In this document: piece by piece, positions 56,801-64,000 of the stretch | Position numbering within the stretch: position 1 is the stretch's first letter | How the letters are laid out: each line of letters opens with the position of its first letter | Source of the DNA: Phoronis australis | Taxonomy: Eukaryota > Phoronida > Phoronidae | Assembly (NCBI GenBank): GCA_002633005.1 | Contig: NMRA01000024.1 | Span: 1,269,903 to 1,333,902 of the forward strand | Direction of reading: 5' to 3' | DNA: 64,000 bases | Translations under genes and position numbers: made by a program | Notes under the pieces: model-generated | What the model was told of the DNA's origin: nothing | The model's database searches: none | Seen by the model: the letters and a program-made list of their open reading frames with translations, nothing else

Positions 56801-58070
56801 GCGACAACACCTCAAACTAGAGAAAATTTTCAGATCATTCTCCTCGTCATAAGCACAAAAAAAATTACATTGACACACTGCAATTGATTAACTCAGGTCA
56901 ACGGGTGCATAAAATTACGTTGTAATCCTGTCTTATTTTTGCTTCAATAACACAGTAACATGTTGGCTTCGGTGCTGTGATAAAAGTGACCACGTAACAG
57001 AATGATGTCCTATGCCTAAGTTGGGGCATTTTGTTTCAGTTTTTGTCTGATTTAAGTAAAAACATAATTTTAACAAGAAAAACTATGCATTTCTTAAAAG
57101 GTCACAACCTCCAACCCCAGGCCTCTGACATAGAAAGTAGTTACAAAAGCCGAGGCCAGTGGAGGAAGGTAGATCGATTCATTGCAATGTTTATCGTTCA
57201 ATATGGGGTATAAATAGATGATTACATGTTCTCAGTTGTTATCCCCCTTATTTCATGGGCGGGGCACCATAGGGGGCTGGGGGGCTATAGCCCCCACTTT
57301 TTTCAGTGCTACGCCGCACATGGTCTATAAGCGGTGCACCACAGGGGGGCTGAGAGGGCTATACCCACTCCCTTTTTTCAGTGCTGCACCACCCATGTAT
57401 TTAGAGCCCTCGTGGATTTTGTACAATTATAACCCAAGGGGCATAATTCTTCAAAATCCACGAGGGCTCTAGATTATGGGGAATAACGACTTCGCCATGT
57501 AATAATCTATGCGTAATTTGCCAAGCTTGGACATTTTTAGGGTACTACATAACAGGGTGTCTAACATCTCATATTGAATGAGGTAAATTTAGTACAAAAA
57601 AGTTTGCCAAACCTTTTTAGTGCACTGAACTCACCTGATTTGGACTAGGTGCTAGATCACCATGGGGACCAGTCTGCACTCCATTCTGCATTGGAGGCCC
57701 GGGCTTCGCTACTGCACCCGCGCCATTGTACATCATCTGACCCGGAAGATTTGGTGGACCCGCTTGTCCATGGGGTCGATTCGGAGGCGCGCCCATCGAC
57801 CGAGGAGGGCCCATTGCAGGCCCTGGCGGGAACTGGCCACCGGGTACCATTGGCCGCTGGCCCATTGGGGGACCAGGTGGACCCTGGCCAGGTGGTGGGC
57901 CCATGTTTGGGGCACTGAACGTTTGGCCAGGAGGTCTCTGTCCCATGGGCATCCCAGGCTGTTTCCCAGGAGGCCCTCCATACATCTGAGGTGGCCCTTG
58001 ATTGTAACTACCGTACGGCGGATTCATGATTGCACGAATCAGTTACACATGAGGCGTCACAGCCAGCAAC
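35663..58070 (-). CDS. SEC24C: Sec24 COPII coat subunit, SEC24C/D type
   Basis: Sec24 pairs with Sec23 in the inner COPII coat on ER exit sites and selects cargo for export. Twenty coding exons (listed separately), all with GT-AG ends and matching phases, give 1154 residues; human SEC24C is about 1094 and SEC24D about 1032. Order: Gly/Pro-rich disordered N-terminus (1-380); zinc finger CNRC...CPLC (476-501); trunk domain from [11 protein letters not shown] (about 555) to about 785; beta-sandwich with [13 protein letters not shown] (about 820-835); helical region with [20 protein letters not shown] (about 945-965); gelsolin-like domain with [11 protein letters not shown] (about 1045); C-terminus [18 protein letters not shown]. 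That ending and the N-terminus place it with SEC24C/D rather than A/B. Exon 2 is partly duplicated by an assembly error at 55631-57003. The 5' UTR continues to 58070 and probably resumes at 61051. Confidence 0.95.
36885..36974 (-). CDS. SEC24C: SEC24 exon 19
   Basis: It encodes [20 protein letters not shown] then [10 protein letters not shown]. Donor ATGAAG|GTACTT, phase 0. Confidence 0.94.
37331..38147. mobile_element. Terminal-inverted-repeat element in SEC24 intron
   Basis: About 817 bp between the exon 18 and exon 19 coding segments. The ends GGGCTGTTCCAGTAAAATCC and GATTTTGCTGGAACAGCCC (opposite orientation) are followed inward by G- and C-runs that also pair, giving arms of about 35 bp. 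Flanking TCA on both sides fits a 3-bp target duplication. It has no transposase, so it is non-autonomous. Confidence 0.85.
38425..38528 (-). CDS. SEC24C: SEC24 exon 18 (gelsolin-like)
   Basis: It encodes [20 protein letters not shown] then [15 protein letters not shown]. Donor GACAAG|GTAGGC, phase 0. Confidence 0.94.
38987..39024. repeat. Hairpin with 13-bp arms
   Basis: TTTAACCAAGGAGT and ACTCCTTGGTTTAA lie about 10 bases apart in an intron. It could be a minimal transposon footprint. Confidence 0.7.
39317..39404 (-). CDS. SEC24C: SEC24 exon 17
   Basis: It encodes [20 protein letters not shown] then LQDNGVFLL, the start of the gelsolin-like domain. Donor ACTAG|GTGAGT, phase 1. Confidence 0.93.
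39809..40319. repeat. Repeat ending in GGAAAATTCCAAGCCCTGA
   Basis: An A-rich, AAAAAAGCGGAAA-rich segment in an intron. Its left edge (CAACTTGGAATGACC) and right edge (GGAAAATTCCAAGCCCTGA) look like degenerate inverted ends. The same right edge and a CAATGACAAAAAA start recur at 46820-47045. Confidence 0.55.
40463..40566 (-). CDS. SEC24C: SEC24 exon 16
   Basis: It encodes [20 protein letters not shown] then [14 protein letters not shown], the conserved YPRL block. Donor CCAATC|GTAAGT, phase 0. Confidence 0.94.
41622..41816 (-). CDS. SEC24C: SEC24 exon 15 (helical region)
   Basis: It encodes [20 protein letters not shown] then [20 protein letters not shown], nearly identical to vertebrate SEC24C/D. 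Base composition is more GC-rich than other exons. Donor GGCG|GTTAGT, phase 1. Confidence 0.95.
42681..42965 (-). CDS. SEC24C: SEC24 exon 14 (beta-sandwich)
   Basis: It encodes [20 protein letters not shown], then the [20 protein letters not shown] segment. Donor AAATCTG|GTGTGG, phase 1. Confidence 0.94.
43411..43507 (-). CDS. SEC24C: SEC24 exon 13
   Basis: It encodes [20 protein letters not shown] then [12 protein letters not shown], the linker into the beta-sandwich. Donor GCACAG|GTATAT, phase 1. Confidence 0.93.
43811..43933. repeat. 28-bp tandem repeat at the exon 12 donor
   Basis: Five imperfect copies of CACCATGAGACGGCCACTATTT run from 43811 up to the exon 12 splice donor; the last copy contains the donor's first bases. 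Confidence 0.85.
43934..44104 (-). CDS. SEC24C: SEC24 exon 12
   Basis: It encodes [20 protein letters not shown] and [20 protein letters not shown], the end of the trunk. The donor TTCCAG|GTATGG opens directly into a tandem repeat. Confidence 0.95.
44925..45135 (-). CDS. SEC24C: SEC24 exon 11
   Basis: It encodes [20 protein letters not shown] and ECAGKL-like [20 protein letters not shown], the trunk core. Donor GAAAAG|GTAAGT, phase 0. Confidence 0.95.
45300..45930 (-). repeat. Dispersed repeat in SEC24 intron, copy A
   Basis: The minus strand of about 45530-45710 is similar, in order, to the plus strand of 50885-51070 (both contain GAAATTTTCAGATACTAT and TTACGCGCTGT). A neighbouring block (GTGGAAAGCCTGCAGA near 45312) matches 51440-51480 in the same orientation, so the family contains rearranged or inverted parts. 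Confidence 0.65.
46031..46143 (-). CDS. SEC24C: SEC24 exon 10
   Basis: It encodes [20 protein letters not shown] then [16 protein letters not shown]. Donor GACAG|GTAGGG, phase 2. Confidence 0.94.
46290..47045. repeat. Two repeat fragments in SEC24 intron
   Basis: About 46290-46560 resembles 5380-5660, and about 46820-47045 shares its edges with 39809-40319. Confidence 0.5.
47239..47317 (-). CDS. SEC24C: SEC24 exon 9
   Basis: It encodes [20 protein letters not shown], a conserved trunk strand pair. Donor ATCAAT|GTGAGT, phase 0. Confidence 0.94.
47782..47805 (-). CDS. SEC24C: SEC24 exon 8 (24-nt microexon)
   Basis: Only 24 bases with a strong TTTTTTCAG acceptor and an AG|GTGTGA donor. It adds KVGKQSCGR in the variable loop between the first trunk helix and strand. 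It is needed to keep exons 7 and 9 both in frame and similar in length to homologues (phase 2 on both sides; skipping also stays in frame). Confidence 0.65.
   Translation of the reverse strand, partial: GGETILW
47905..48032 (-). CDS. SEC24C: SEC24 exon 7 (trunk start)
   Basis: It encodes [20 protein letters not shown], the first strand of the von Willebrand-like trunk, ending LVNLP. Donor CCAAA|GTGAGT, phase 2. Confidence 0.93.
48328..48367. repeat. CA/CG-rich microsatellite
   Basis: Imperfect (CACG/CACA)n run with interspersed GCATGCACGC. Confidence 0.85.
48612..48830. mobile_element. MITE-like element with long inverted ends
   Basis: Left end GCCCATTCCAAGAAAACCCA and right end AGTCAGTTTCTTGGGACTGG form imperfect inverted repeats of about 25 bp. 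The interior has several AAGATTTA/TAAGTC words. Similar AAGTCACTTTC...CAG(G/A)CCC tails occur near 8840, 31680 and 49650. Confidence 0.7.
49070..49185 (-). CDS. SEC24C: SEC24 exon 6
   Basis: It encodes [20 protein letters not shown] then [19 protein letters not shown], the start of the trunk. Donor TGCAAG|GTTAGT, phase 0. Confidence 0.94.
50208..50346 (-). CDS. SEC24C: SEC24 exon 5 (zinc finger)
   Basis: It encodes residues 461-507 with the four-cysteine zinc finger CNRC...CPLC and the [16 protein letters not shown] core. Donor CGAAG|GTGAGT, phase 1. Confidence 0.95.
50885..51690 (+). repeat. Dispersed repeat in SEC24 intron, copy B
   Basis: Partner of the inverted copy at 45300-45930. Confidence 0.65.
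51793..51930. repeat. Perfect 19-bp inverted repeat plus 20-bp tandem repeat
   Basis: TTCATTATTGTTTGAGACC (51793-51811) is repeated exactly in reverse complement at 51862-51880. From 51871 the unit CAATAATGAACAGATAGGAA follows in three tandem copies, overlapping the right arm. Confidence 0.88.
52115..52242 (-). CDS. SEC24C: SEC24 exon 4
   Basis: It encodes [20 protein letters not shown] and [12 protein letters not shown], highly conserved in Sec24. Donor AATGAG|GTAGGG, phase 0. Confidence 0.94.
53238..53346 (-). CDS. SEC24C: SEC24 exon 3
   Basis: It encodes [19 protein letters not shown] and [14 protein letters not shown], the conserved entry strand of the folded core. Donor CAGG|GTGAGA, phase 1. 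Confidence 0.93.
53753..54502 (-). CDS. SEC24C: SEC24 exon 2 (proline-rich repeats)
   Basis: It encodes residues 132-381, 250 codons dominated by imperfect PP(T/S)SQ(F/Y)GGP repeats, then [11 protein letters not shown], the conserved bridge into the structured core. Acceptor GTTATTTCAG; donor AGCCCG|GTAAGT. Confidence 0.93.
54137..55508. other. Contig-end overlap, allele 1
   Basis: This 1372-bp segment, part of exon 2 and its upstream intron, is repeated with only scattered substitutions at 55631-57003. It ends exactly at the N gap. Confidence 0.92.
55509..55630. other. Assembly gap (122 N)
   Basis: Separates the two near-identical copies. It is probably not a real physical gap. Confidence 0.98.
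55631..57003 (-). pseudogene. False partial duplicate of SEC24 exon 2 (allele 2)
   Basis: It begins immediately after the gap with the sequence found at 54137 and runs to the point where the first copy ended, so two contig ends overlap. It carries exon 2 from its acceptor (55996) down to the gap, with one residue changed (LSGQM instead of LSGQV). It is most simply the other haplotype, unmerged by the assembler, and should not be annotated as an extra exon. Confidence 0.88.
57250..57396. repeat. GC-rich hairpin repeat, two units
   Basis: Each roughly 80-bp unit starts GGGCGG(G/C)GCACCA and ends CAGTGCTGC(A/G)CC(A/G)CCC, an imperfect inverted repeat, with AGGGGGCTG and CTATAGCCCCCAC inside. 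A closely similar two-unit copy lies at 63738-63885. Confidence 0.85.
57403..57470. repeat. Perfect 18-bp inverted repeat
   Basis: AGAGCCCTCGTGGATTTT and AAAATCCACGAGGGCTCT, separated by 32 bp, directly next to the hairpin repeat. Confidence 0.92.
57635..58070 (-). CDS. SEC24C: SEC24 exon 1 (5' UTR tail and coding start)
   Basis: An acceptor AATTGTTTCAG precedes 58070, so this is not the first transcribed exon. The ATG is at 58027. It encodes residues 1-131, [20 protein letters not shown] onward, a Gly/Pro/Gln/Met-rich disordered stretch. Donor CCAAATCAG|GTGAGT. Confidence 0.92.
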
Positions 58071-61050
58071 CTGAAACAATTCATGGAAGATATGAAATTT
58101 TGATTAAAGTTTTCCATGTATTACGGATGTTATGGGAGGCGTTATTACAAGTTTGCACTACCTCAATAGTCTGCAAATACCTGAACTTAACACTTTTAGG
58201 GGAAGGTTAAAATTACAACTGTAGTGGTACACACATAAAAATATATTTTCCTACCCTAGGAGAAATTGACAAATAGTAACTTCCAGTAGTTACTGGTTTT
58301 AAGAATCTGACACCACAAAACTGCAAATAAAACTATTGGCATTGCTAATTTGTTTGTCAGTCTTCGTTTTAGAAAGGTCCTGGTTCTGTAGTCAACTCAA
58401 AGCCTTAAATCAAGCCATAAGAAATGAGGCTATAACCTATTGCCTTGGCCTTGCCTACCAAGGGAATTTATCATGTTCCTTTTGAATAATGTGCTACAAA
58501 TCTAAGGTACATTCAAAACCTCCCACACTATTCTGGCTAAAAACCATAACGGGTGCCACACAAAGGCCGCCATCTCAATATTGTATGACACACTCACTAG
58601 TCACTAGCAACCCTGAGACTGGCTGGTGTTTTGCTGTCAACGGAATGACAATAATCGAAGGCAAAATGCCAGTCAGTCACATGGTAGCTAACGATCAGCA
58701 AGCGTGTGCCACGGTGACACTAACAACCTCGCATGACATGGAGTGACAGGTGGTGGACATCCCAAATTTCATATTACTCTCCTGAGAGGTATAAGGCATT
58801 TAGTAGATATAGTGGTCCCTGATTTAGAGAACCAATGATTGCCTGGCTCTCTAAACCAAGGACTGCTATATCCAACCACAGCCAGATACAGTCCCATTTA
58901 CCAACACTAGAACACTATCTTACTACACTTAAATCTGCTCAGATTATCTCCACATGGTAACAAGTTGTCGTATTTTAGACGAAAACGTGTGACATTACTT
59001 TGAAAAATTGGGCATATAAAAAGGACGGACATCAAAAGCAATGCCAAGCAACCGTTTCTGCTGTTGACAACTTCTTCAGCATCCCCTGTGTAACATGCGC
59101 TTTTGCAGCACTCAACACTTAGTTAAACACCATGTTGAATTTGGCAGCCTGGCAAAAATCCCAGGTCGCGAAACAAAATCTGAGGTGACAAAAATCTCAG
59201 GCATCCAAATCAGTTCTGAGGTTTCCTATCCTTCTATACGTTGTATAAAAGTCTGTCGACAAAAAAGGTCGAACGTCAGTGGCGCCACCCACTCTTCCTA
59301 TTTAACTTGTATATGCCTAAGAGCAGGTGTACCTTCATTCTCCAACTCAAGTCCTCCTTGAACATAGAACGCAGACCACCATAAGGACTGGTAGTGCAAA
59401 TTTCACCCATCTTGCCAGATTTTTACCAAACAATTCTGACTCATATCTCTTTACTTCCTGTTGTAATTTAAGCGTTGTGGCAAATGCTTGATTTCACGAA
59501 ATCAACGAAACAATTCTGAATCAAAGGCAATATTTCTAGGAAAAGTGTTAGTAATTTAAAATTTGGATATCAACACAAACTTTGAAATGAATTTTGAGGG
59601 AATTATTGTCTGGTGACTTTGTGGGGTCTTTTTCAGGTTGCCAAACACAATCTGAGGTAGCCAAACCGAGCGCTACTTTAACAGACTATTTTTGAATGGA
59701 AACACAAAATGTCACTTTCCATAACATGTTATCTGGCAGTTCTAGGTGAGCCAACTCGTGGGCAAGACGGCCTTGCCACCTGGTGACTGCAGAATGTTCT
59801 AAAAAAGTTCCAGTGTTGTCTAAACCACAGCCCTTTGGGTCATTTTTACATCTACAGAAATTGTAACCAAAAACCGGATGGATCTGAAAATGGGAGGTTT
59901 TCAAAAATCTTACTTAAAGCAAAATCTGAGAAATAAATGACATAAACTTGTATGAATTCCAGTGCATTGTAATGCCCTCTACCATCTTGTTTTACAGCAT
60001 TTATAAACTCATTTTGATTTAGTGGACATAGGGTATTTTACAACAAATTTTTTAAGAGAGTTGTGTTCTAACAGCGAGTACAACAAAACACACGAGCTGC
60101 AATTTGGTGACAATGTTTCAGCAGCCATCGCATGGTTAGTCAATGGTCTGAACATACCTTTACCATACACCATATCAGCTAACATCATTACATAACATAT
60201 ACATACCGGAAGTTAGATATAGATGCACCTCAAGTCTAGCAAAGTTCACAATCTCGCCACTACATGACACGTATTTCAACTGCTGTGAATGGCTGTTGCT
60301 TGACCTTCAATCTGGGTCATTCATTGCCCGACCCTGATCAAAAGTCAAGCGGCAGGTAATCACGCACGTCACGCAGTGGCAAGTTTGCAAACCTCCCCGG
60401 AGTTGCAGAATATCACATGCATCACATTGCAGTACGAAGATTTCAAACCTAATCAGTCTTCCAGGTTATCTATATTGCTGTGTAATGGCGATAGGCATTA
60501 ATACCTCCTTTACGTATGGTTTATACTAGAGGTAAGATCTAACAGATCAAAACAAGCTACCAGAGTCTATCGCGGTGTGGCGTATGGCAACATAGTGCCC
60601 GGTGGTTTCCTAGTTGATTTCTTGAAAGACCAGTCAGAACATACATATGAATTACAGTGACAATAATTCTGCAAAGATAAGTCTACTTCACAAAAGAATT
60701 TACAGCAAACGGAAATATTTTCTCTGAAACGCGACGGAAAATGTGCCAATACGATACTTCGGCCGAGTGACTATACCCAACCTTTACCACTGAACATTTA
60801 CGACCACTGCAGTAAACACCAGGCCATCGCAGTCTTTCATAAAATGTTCAAGTTCAAGCCAAACATCTTCGTTCCTCAACGACCCAACAATAAAAATACA
60901 ATTGAAGATCACTCAATCAGCGTCAACGTGTCACTACGAGACGTTTATTCCGGTAAAAACTGATGAAAACGTGAACTAAACAAAGATTTTTAATTCACAC
61001 ATACGTGATAATACATAAACTCAAAACACGGGAACTGGTGGTGTCCTTAC
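58071..61050 (-). other. SEC24 5' UTR intron (inferred)
   Basis: If the donor at 61045-61050 (GTAAGG on the minus strand) is used, this is a 2980-bp intron. It holds the foldback element and a loose AAAATCTGAGGT-type short repeat (about 59145-59235 and 59635-59665), and no recognised gene. Confidence 0.4.
58806..58872. repeat. 25-bp imperfect inverted repeat
   Basis: GATATAGTGGTCCCTGATTT and its near-complement pair over 25 bases with about five mismatches and a 17-bp loop; a small foldback element in the SEC24 5' UTR intron. Confidence 0.75.
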
Positions 61051-61200
61051 CGGCCTGTAAAAGTGAAATCTGCAGAAAATATCTGACAATACTTGACACT
61101 AAATTTCTGCCACGTACAGAATAACTTCCTGTATACCGGCGTGACATGCGCAATCTTGCCACGTAATCCCACTAGACGTCGCAAACTTGTATTGACCTCT
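61051..61200 (-). promoter_or_regulatory. Probable SEC24 first exon and TATA-less promoter
   Basis: A donor TACAGGCCG|GTAAGG on the minus strand is preceded by an ETS/GABP-type site (ACAGGAAGT, 61132-61124) and an NRF1-like half site (TGCGCATG, 61152-61145). Such sites are common in housekeeping promoters. The transcription start is not determined. Confidence 0.4.
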
Positions 61201-61620
61201 CTGGTGTAGGTGATCTTGGAATCGTGATTTCTCTCAAGATCGCGTATGCGTGAACTTGGAATACGCGACGCAGATTGAAATTAACTCAAATAATCACGTT
61301 CATGTTCATAAAAATTTGCACTACACTAAATAAAATTACACTTGAATAAATAATGTTAATTTTAGCCAACCTTTTCAACTACTGGGGATCTATTTCACCA
61401 AGCAATAATAGATTTAGCCATTCCAATATTCCACCGGTTCTGCGGCACAAATTACGGTAAAGGAGTAAACGAGTGATCGTGAGGCCAATAATTACAAAAT
61501 TCTTCTCACTGAACAAAAAAAAATTCACGTGGTTGCCATAAAGAATATACAGTTCCAAGTTCACGCATATACGATCTTGAGATTAAGCAGGATTCCAAGT
61601 TCACGCCCAGCATCATAAGT
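61200..61620 (-). repeat. Dispersed repeat family, copy 3 (partial)
   Basis: The reverse complement matches 31150-31460 (GTAATTATTGGCCT, TCCTTTAC, TGATTATTTGAGT, AGTTCACGCATACGCGATCT). Short inverted blocks with AGTTCACGCATA at about 61553-61590 and 61240-61270 bound it. Confidence 0.72.
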
Positions 61621-63737
61621 CTCTCTCCCCATTGTCTCGTAAGACGTCGCTTTAGTCGCTGCAAAATGCTGTTCCAACGCCGCTGTGCAGTTCACGTGGA
61701 GTCGGCAATCAGTCGTCATGAAGTCAGTTCATTTTTTCACTTTACAGTAACGTCAAGAAGTGATATTAGATACGTACTTAAACTCCTATTGAGTCCAAAA
61801 TTGCCATAAAATGTCTTTGTGTGAGAAAAATATAAAAAACCAACAAGGCAGAATAAAACCTAGCCAGCCAGCGCTAGCTGTATTATTTATCGTCAAAATA
61901 CTATACATTACGGGTACCACTGTGTGTTAATCTGCCATAGATCCCGAAATTGCACACAGCCAGGATAGCTCTGCGCAGGCGTCACCTCCCCGTGAAACTT
62001 ATTTCAACACATGTAGGCCTAAAGCTAAAGACCGGACGGGACGCCAGCAAAATCTCAGTGGGAGTCAACCGACAATCACCTGATTGCCCGTTACAACCGT
62101 TTAAGTGACTAAACAAAACAATTTACTTTTGCAACACTCTCTTGGGTCATTCTCGACCTTTTGTAGCAATGAAAAGTATTAGTTGGTGGGCCAAATCTCA
62201 TAGCGTTCACCCTTGTGAGTACTTTGGGGGGGCAACCTAGTTTTTTCTATGTGGCTAGATAATATAACTAAAAATCAAATTCCAAAAAGTTCCCACGTCT
62301 ACACTTGCACATTTTTTTAAAAAAAGGTGTTTTTGTTGCACAAAATATGATGCCTATTCCTGCCACTTGATGGCGCTTTTCTAGTGAATTGACCAATCAG
62401 AGAGCCAGATTGTATTGTTGTGCTTAGTTACTTCAATATGGCTGCTCCCATGGAANTAGAGGCCCTACAGAATCTGGCCCACCGACTATATGTTGTCGTT
62501 TTGAAAACCGTGAGGCCTACGCTCGTGTCACGCACACGCGCCATTTCCTTCATTAACTGGATTTTTGCGACAGTTCGCAACTGAGCAAAATTTGTTCTGA
62601 CTGATGATTCGGTTTAAGTTTTTGGAAATTCTAAAAACTCATAATGAAGTGACCAGTTCAAATGTTGTGACGTGTAGGGCCTACGCAACCTCGTGAATCA
62701 GTGAACGACAGTTGATTGGAGAATCGGCGAATGAAAGAACTGGCCAACAGGTGACGCAATATTTCATACGGCGCCGAAAGCCGACGCACCGGCGGAGTGA
62801 GATCGCTCCCGGCAGTCGCTTTACAACACCGTGAAAAAATGGCAGGGTGAACAATTTTTAGCAAGTGGCGTCGCAGCAACTATTTCGTTTCTGCACTAGT
62901 GATGTTTAATAGCCGCGTGCTTAAAGCACATACTCTGACCGATTTAACCGATGTGTAGTTATTCATACTGTATGAATACAAGACACTATCGTAAACAAAA
63001 GTCATCGACAGTAGAAAGATGCATTCCGAAAAGGCGCAATCTACTAGGCTTCACATTTCCTGAATATAAATTTTGAGCACCGATCAACAGACCACATTTA
63101 CACTTCAGTCCATCAGTCAAGGCAGTTTGCGTAAAGTGCTGCCTGTTGAGACTAACCAATCAGAAACGCCGGTGTAAAAAAAAATCCCGAGGAAAATTAA
63201 GTGATACCTGCGTGCTGGTGCGGCTACCGCCCTACCTAGCGGCACGTAGGGAAGCAGCGAGTGTCTCAAAATGCCAATGTGGTTCCAGTATCCGAAAATA
63301 CCTACTAGATAAAATCTTATTTTCGATGCCCTTTCTTTATATTCTTTTCGTCTTTCGTGCCAACAGTGATTTTTTAACAGTTTTTGACCCTTTTCTGTGA
63401 GTGTATAATTACCGGCTGTCATCAGTTATTTCCGTACCCACATTTCCGGCTCGTCAGTTCAGGAACGACGCCATTTTTCCTTGTAACTGAATGTGCTAGC
63501 GCTTGTTCGAAAAGTCTTCATTATTTTATTTTATTAGTAATATCTCGTGATTCGTTTGCATATGTAGTGTATTTATAATTTGTAGTTTGTAGTCGTTGAA
63601 TTTTTTTGGAATGTTACGGAACAAGTTTAGATAATTTTCATTGCGGTAGGTGATGGTAGAAATCAAAAGTTTCAACCCATGACGGAACGGAGGCTCTATT
63701 GCGGCCCCGGCGTTGGCACACAGTTACCGGGCTCAGC
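61621..63737. other. Intergenic, no gene recognised
   Basis: A GTTGTGACGTGTAGGGCCTA block near 62662 matches one near 30996, and one N sits at 62456. A CAATATGGCTGCTCCCATGG stretch (about 62434-62453) resembles a YY1-type promoter motif but no open frame follows it. Confidence 0.4.
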
Positions 63738-63885
63738 CATGGGCGGCGCACCATAGGGGGCTGGAGCGGGGCTATAGCCCCCACCGGCTTTTTTAAGTGC
63801 TGCGCCGCCCATGGTATATGGACGGACACCACAAGGGAAGTGGGGGCGCTACAGCCCCCCACTTTTTTCAGTGTTGCAACGCCCT
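63738..63885. repeat. GC-rich hairpin repeat, second copy
   Basis: Same two-unit structure as 57250-57396: GGGCGGCGCACCATAGGGGG at the left, CTATAGCCCCCAC inside and GCTGCGCCGCCCATGG as the opposite arm, then a weaker second unit. Confidence 0.85.
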
Positions 63886-64000
63886 TGTCAGCACTCAACT
63901 CGATCCGTGACTGAGGCAGAGCCGGGCCCCGCAGCCGTCACTACTGACTGATATGCACTTGAGCTGTCTCGGCACTCTGACTGCCGCACCGACTGTTCGT
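63886..64000. other. Window end
   Basis: GC-richer than the rest; nothing recognised. Confidence 0.4.

Overview
The window is animal nuclear DNA. Genes are split by GT-AG introns, introns and intergenic DNA are packed with decayed transposable elements and short inverted-repeat elements, and there are several N gaps. Two unmerged, slightly different copies of one locus flank the largest gap, which points to a highly heterozygous genome. Gene content and repeat style suggest a marine invertebrate, possibly amphioxus or another invertebrate deuterostome. That is inference; nothing here fixes the species.

Three protein-coding genes can be reconstructed. (1) Minus strand, 10281-13123: a two-exon SLC52A-type riboflavin transporter, 489 aa. 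(2) Plus strand, about 23420-28656: a secreted thermolysin-family (M4) zinc metallopeptidase. It has a signal peptide, FTP/PepSY propeptide and catalytic domain over five recognised exons (530 aa plus a short unseen N-terminus). This is a mostly bacterial family, here with spliceosomal introns and unusual active-site and calcium-site residues. (3) Minus strand, 35663-58070: a SEC24C/D-type COPII cargo-receptor subunit. Twenty coding exons, including a 24-nt microexon, join in frame to 1154 aa, with a probable 5' UTR exon and promoter near 61.05-61.2 kb.

Layout: 0.1-2.6 kb, a dead Ty3/Gypsy-type LTR retrotransposon pol; 3.8-4.7 kb, the 3' end of a LINE; 7.7-8.5 kb, a decayed Crypton-like tyrosine recombinase; 8.5-9.9 kb, first copy of a dispersed repeat that recurs at 31.1-33.45 kb and 61.2-61.6 kb; 10.3-13.1 kb, SLC52A; 13.6 kb, a MITE; 19.0 kb, a broken THAP zinc finger; 19.65-20.06 kb, a minisatellite; 23.4-28.7 kb, the M4 peptidase; 28.7-35.6 kb, repeats including a tRNA-like SINE and a 30-bp satellite with 90-bp higher-order periodicity; 35.7-61.2 kb, SEC24 with repeat-laden introns; 61.2-64 kb, repeats with no recognised gene.

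The three genes are functionally unrelated (vitamin uptake, extracellular proteolysis, ER export) and show no sign of co-regulation. The most unusual item is the animal M4 peptidase. The most useful practical item is the false exon duplication at 54.1-57.0 kb, which would corrupt an automatic SEC24 model.
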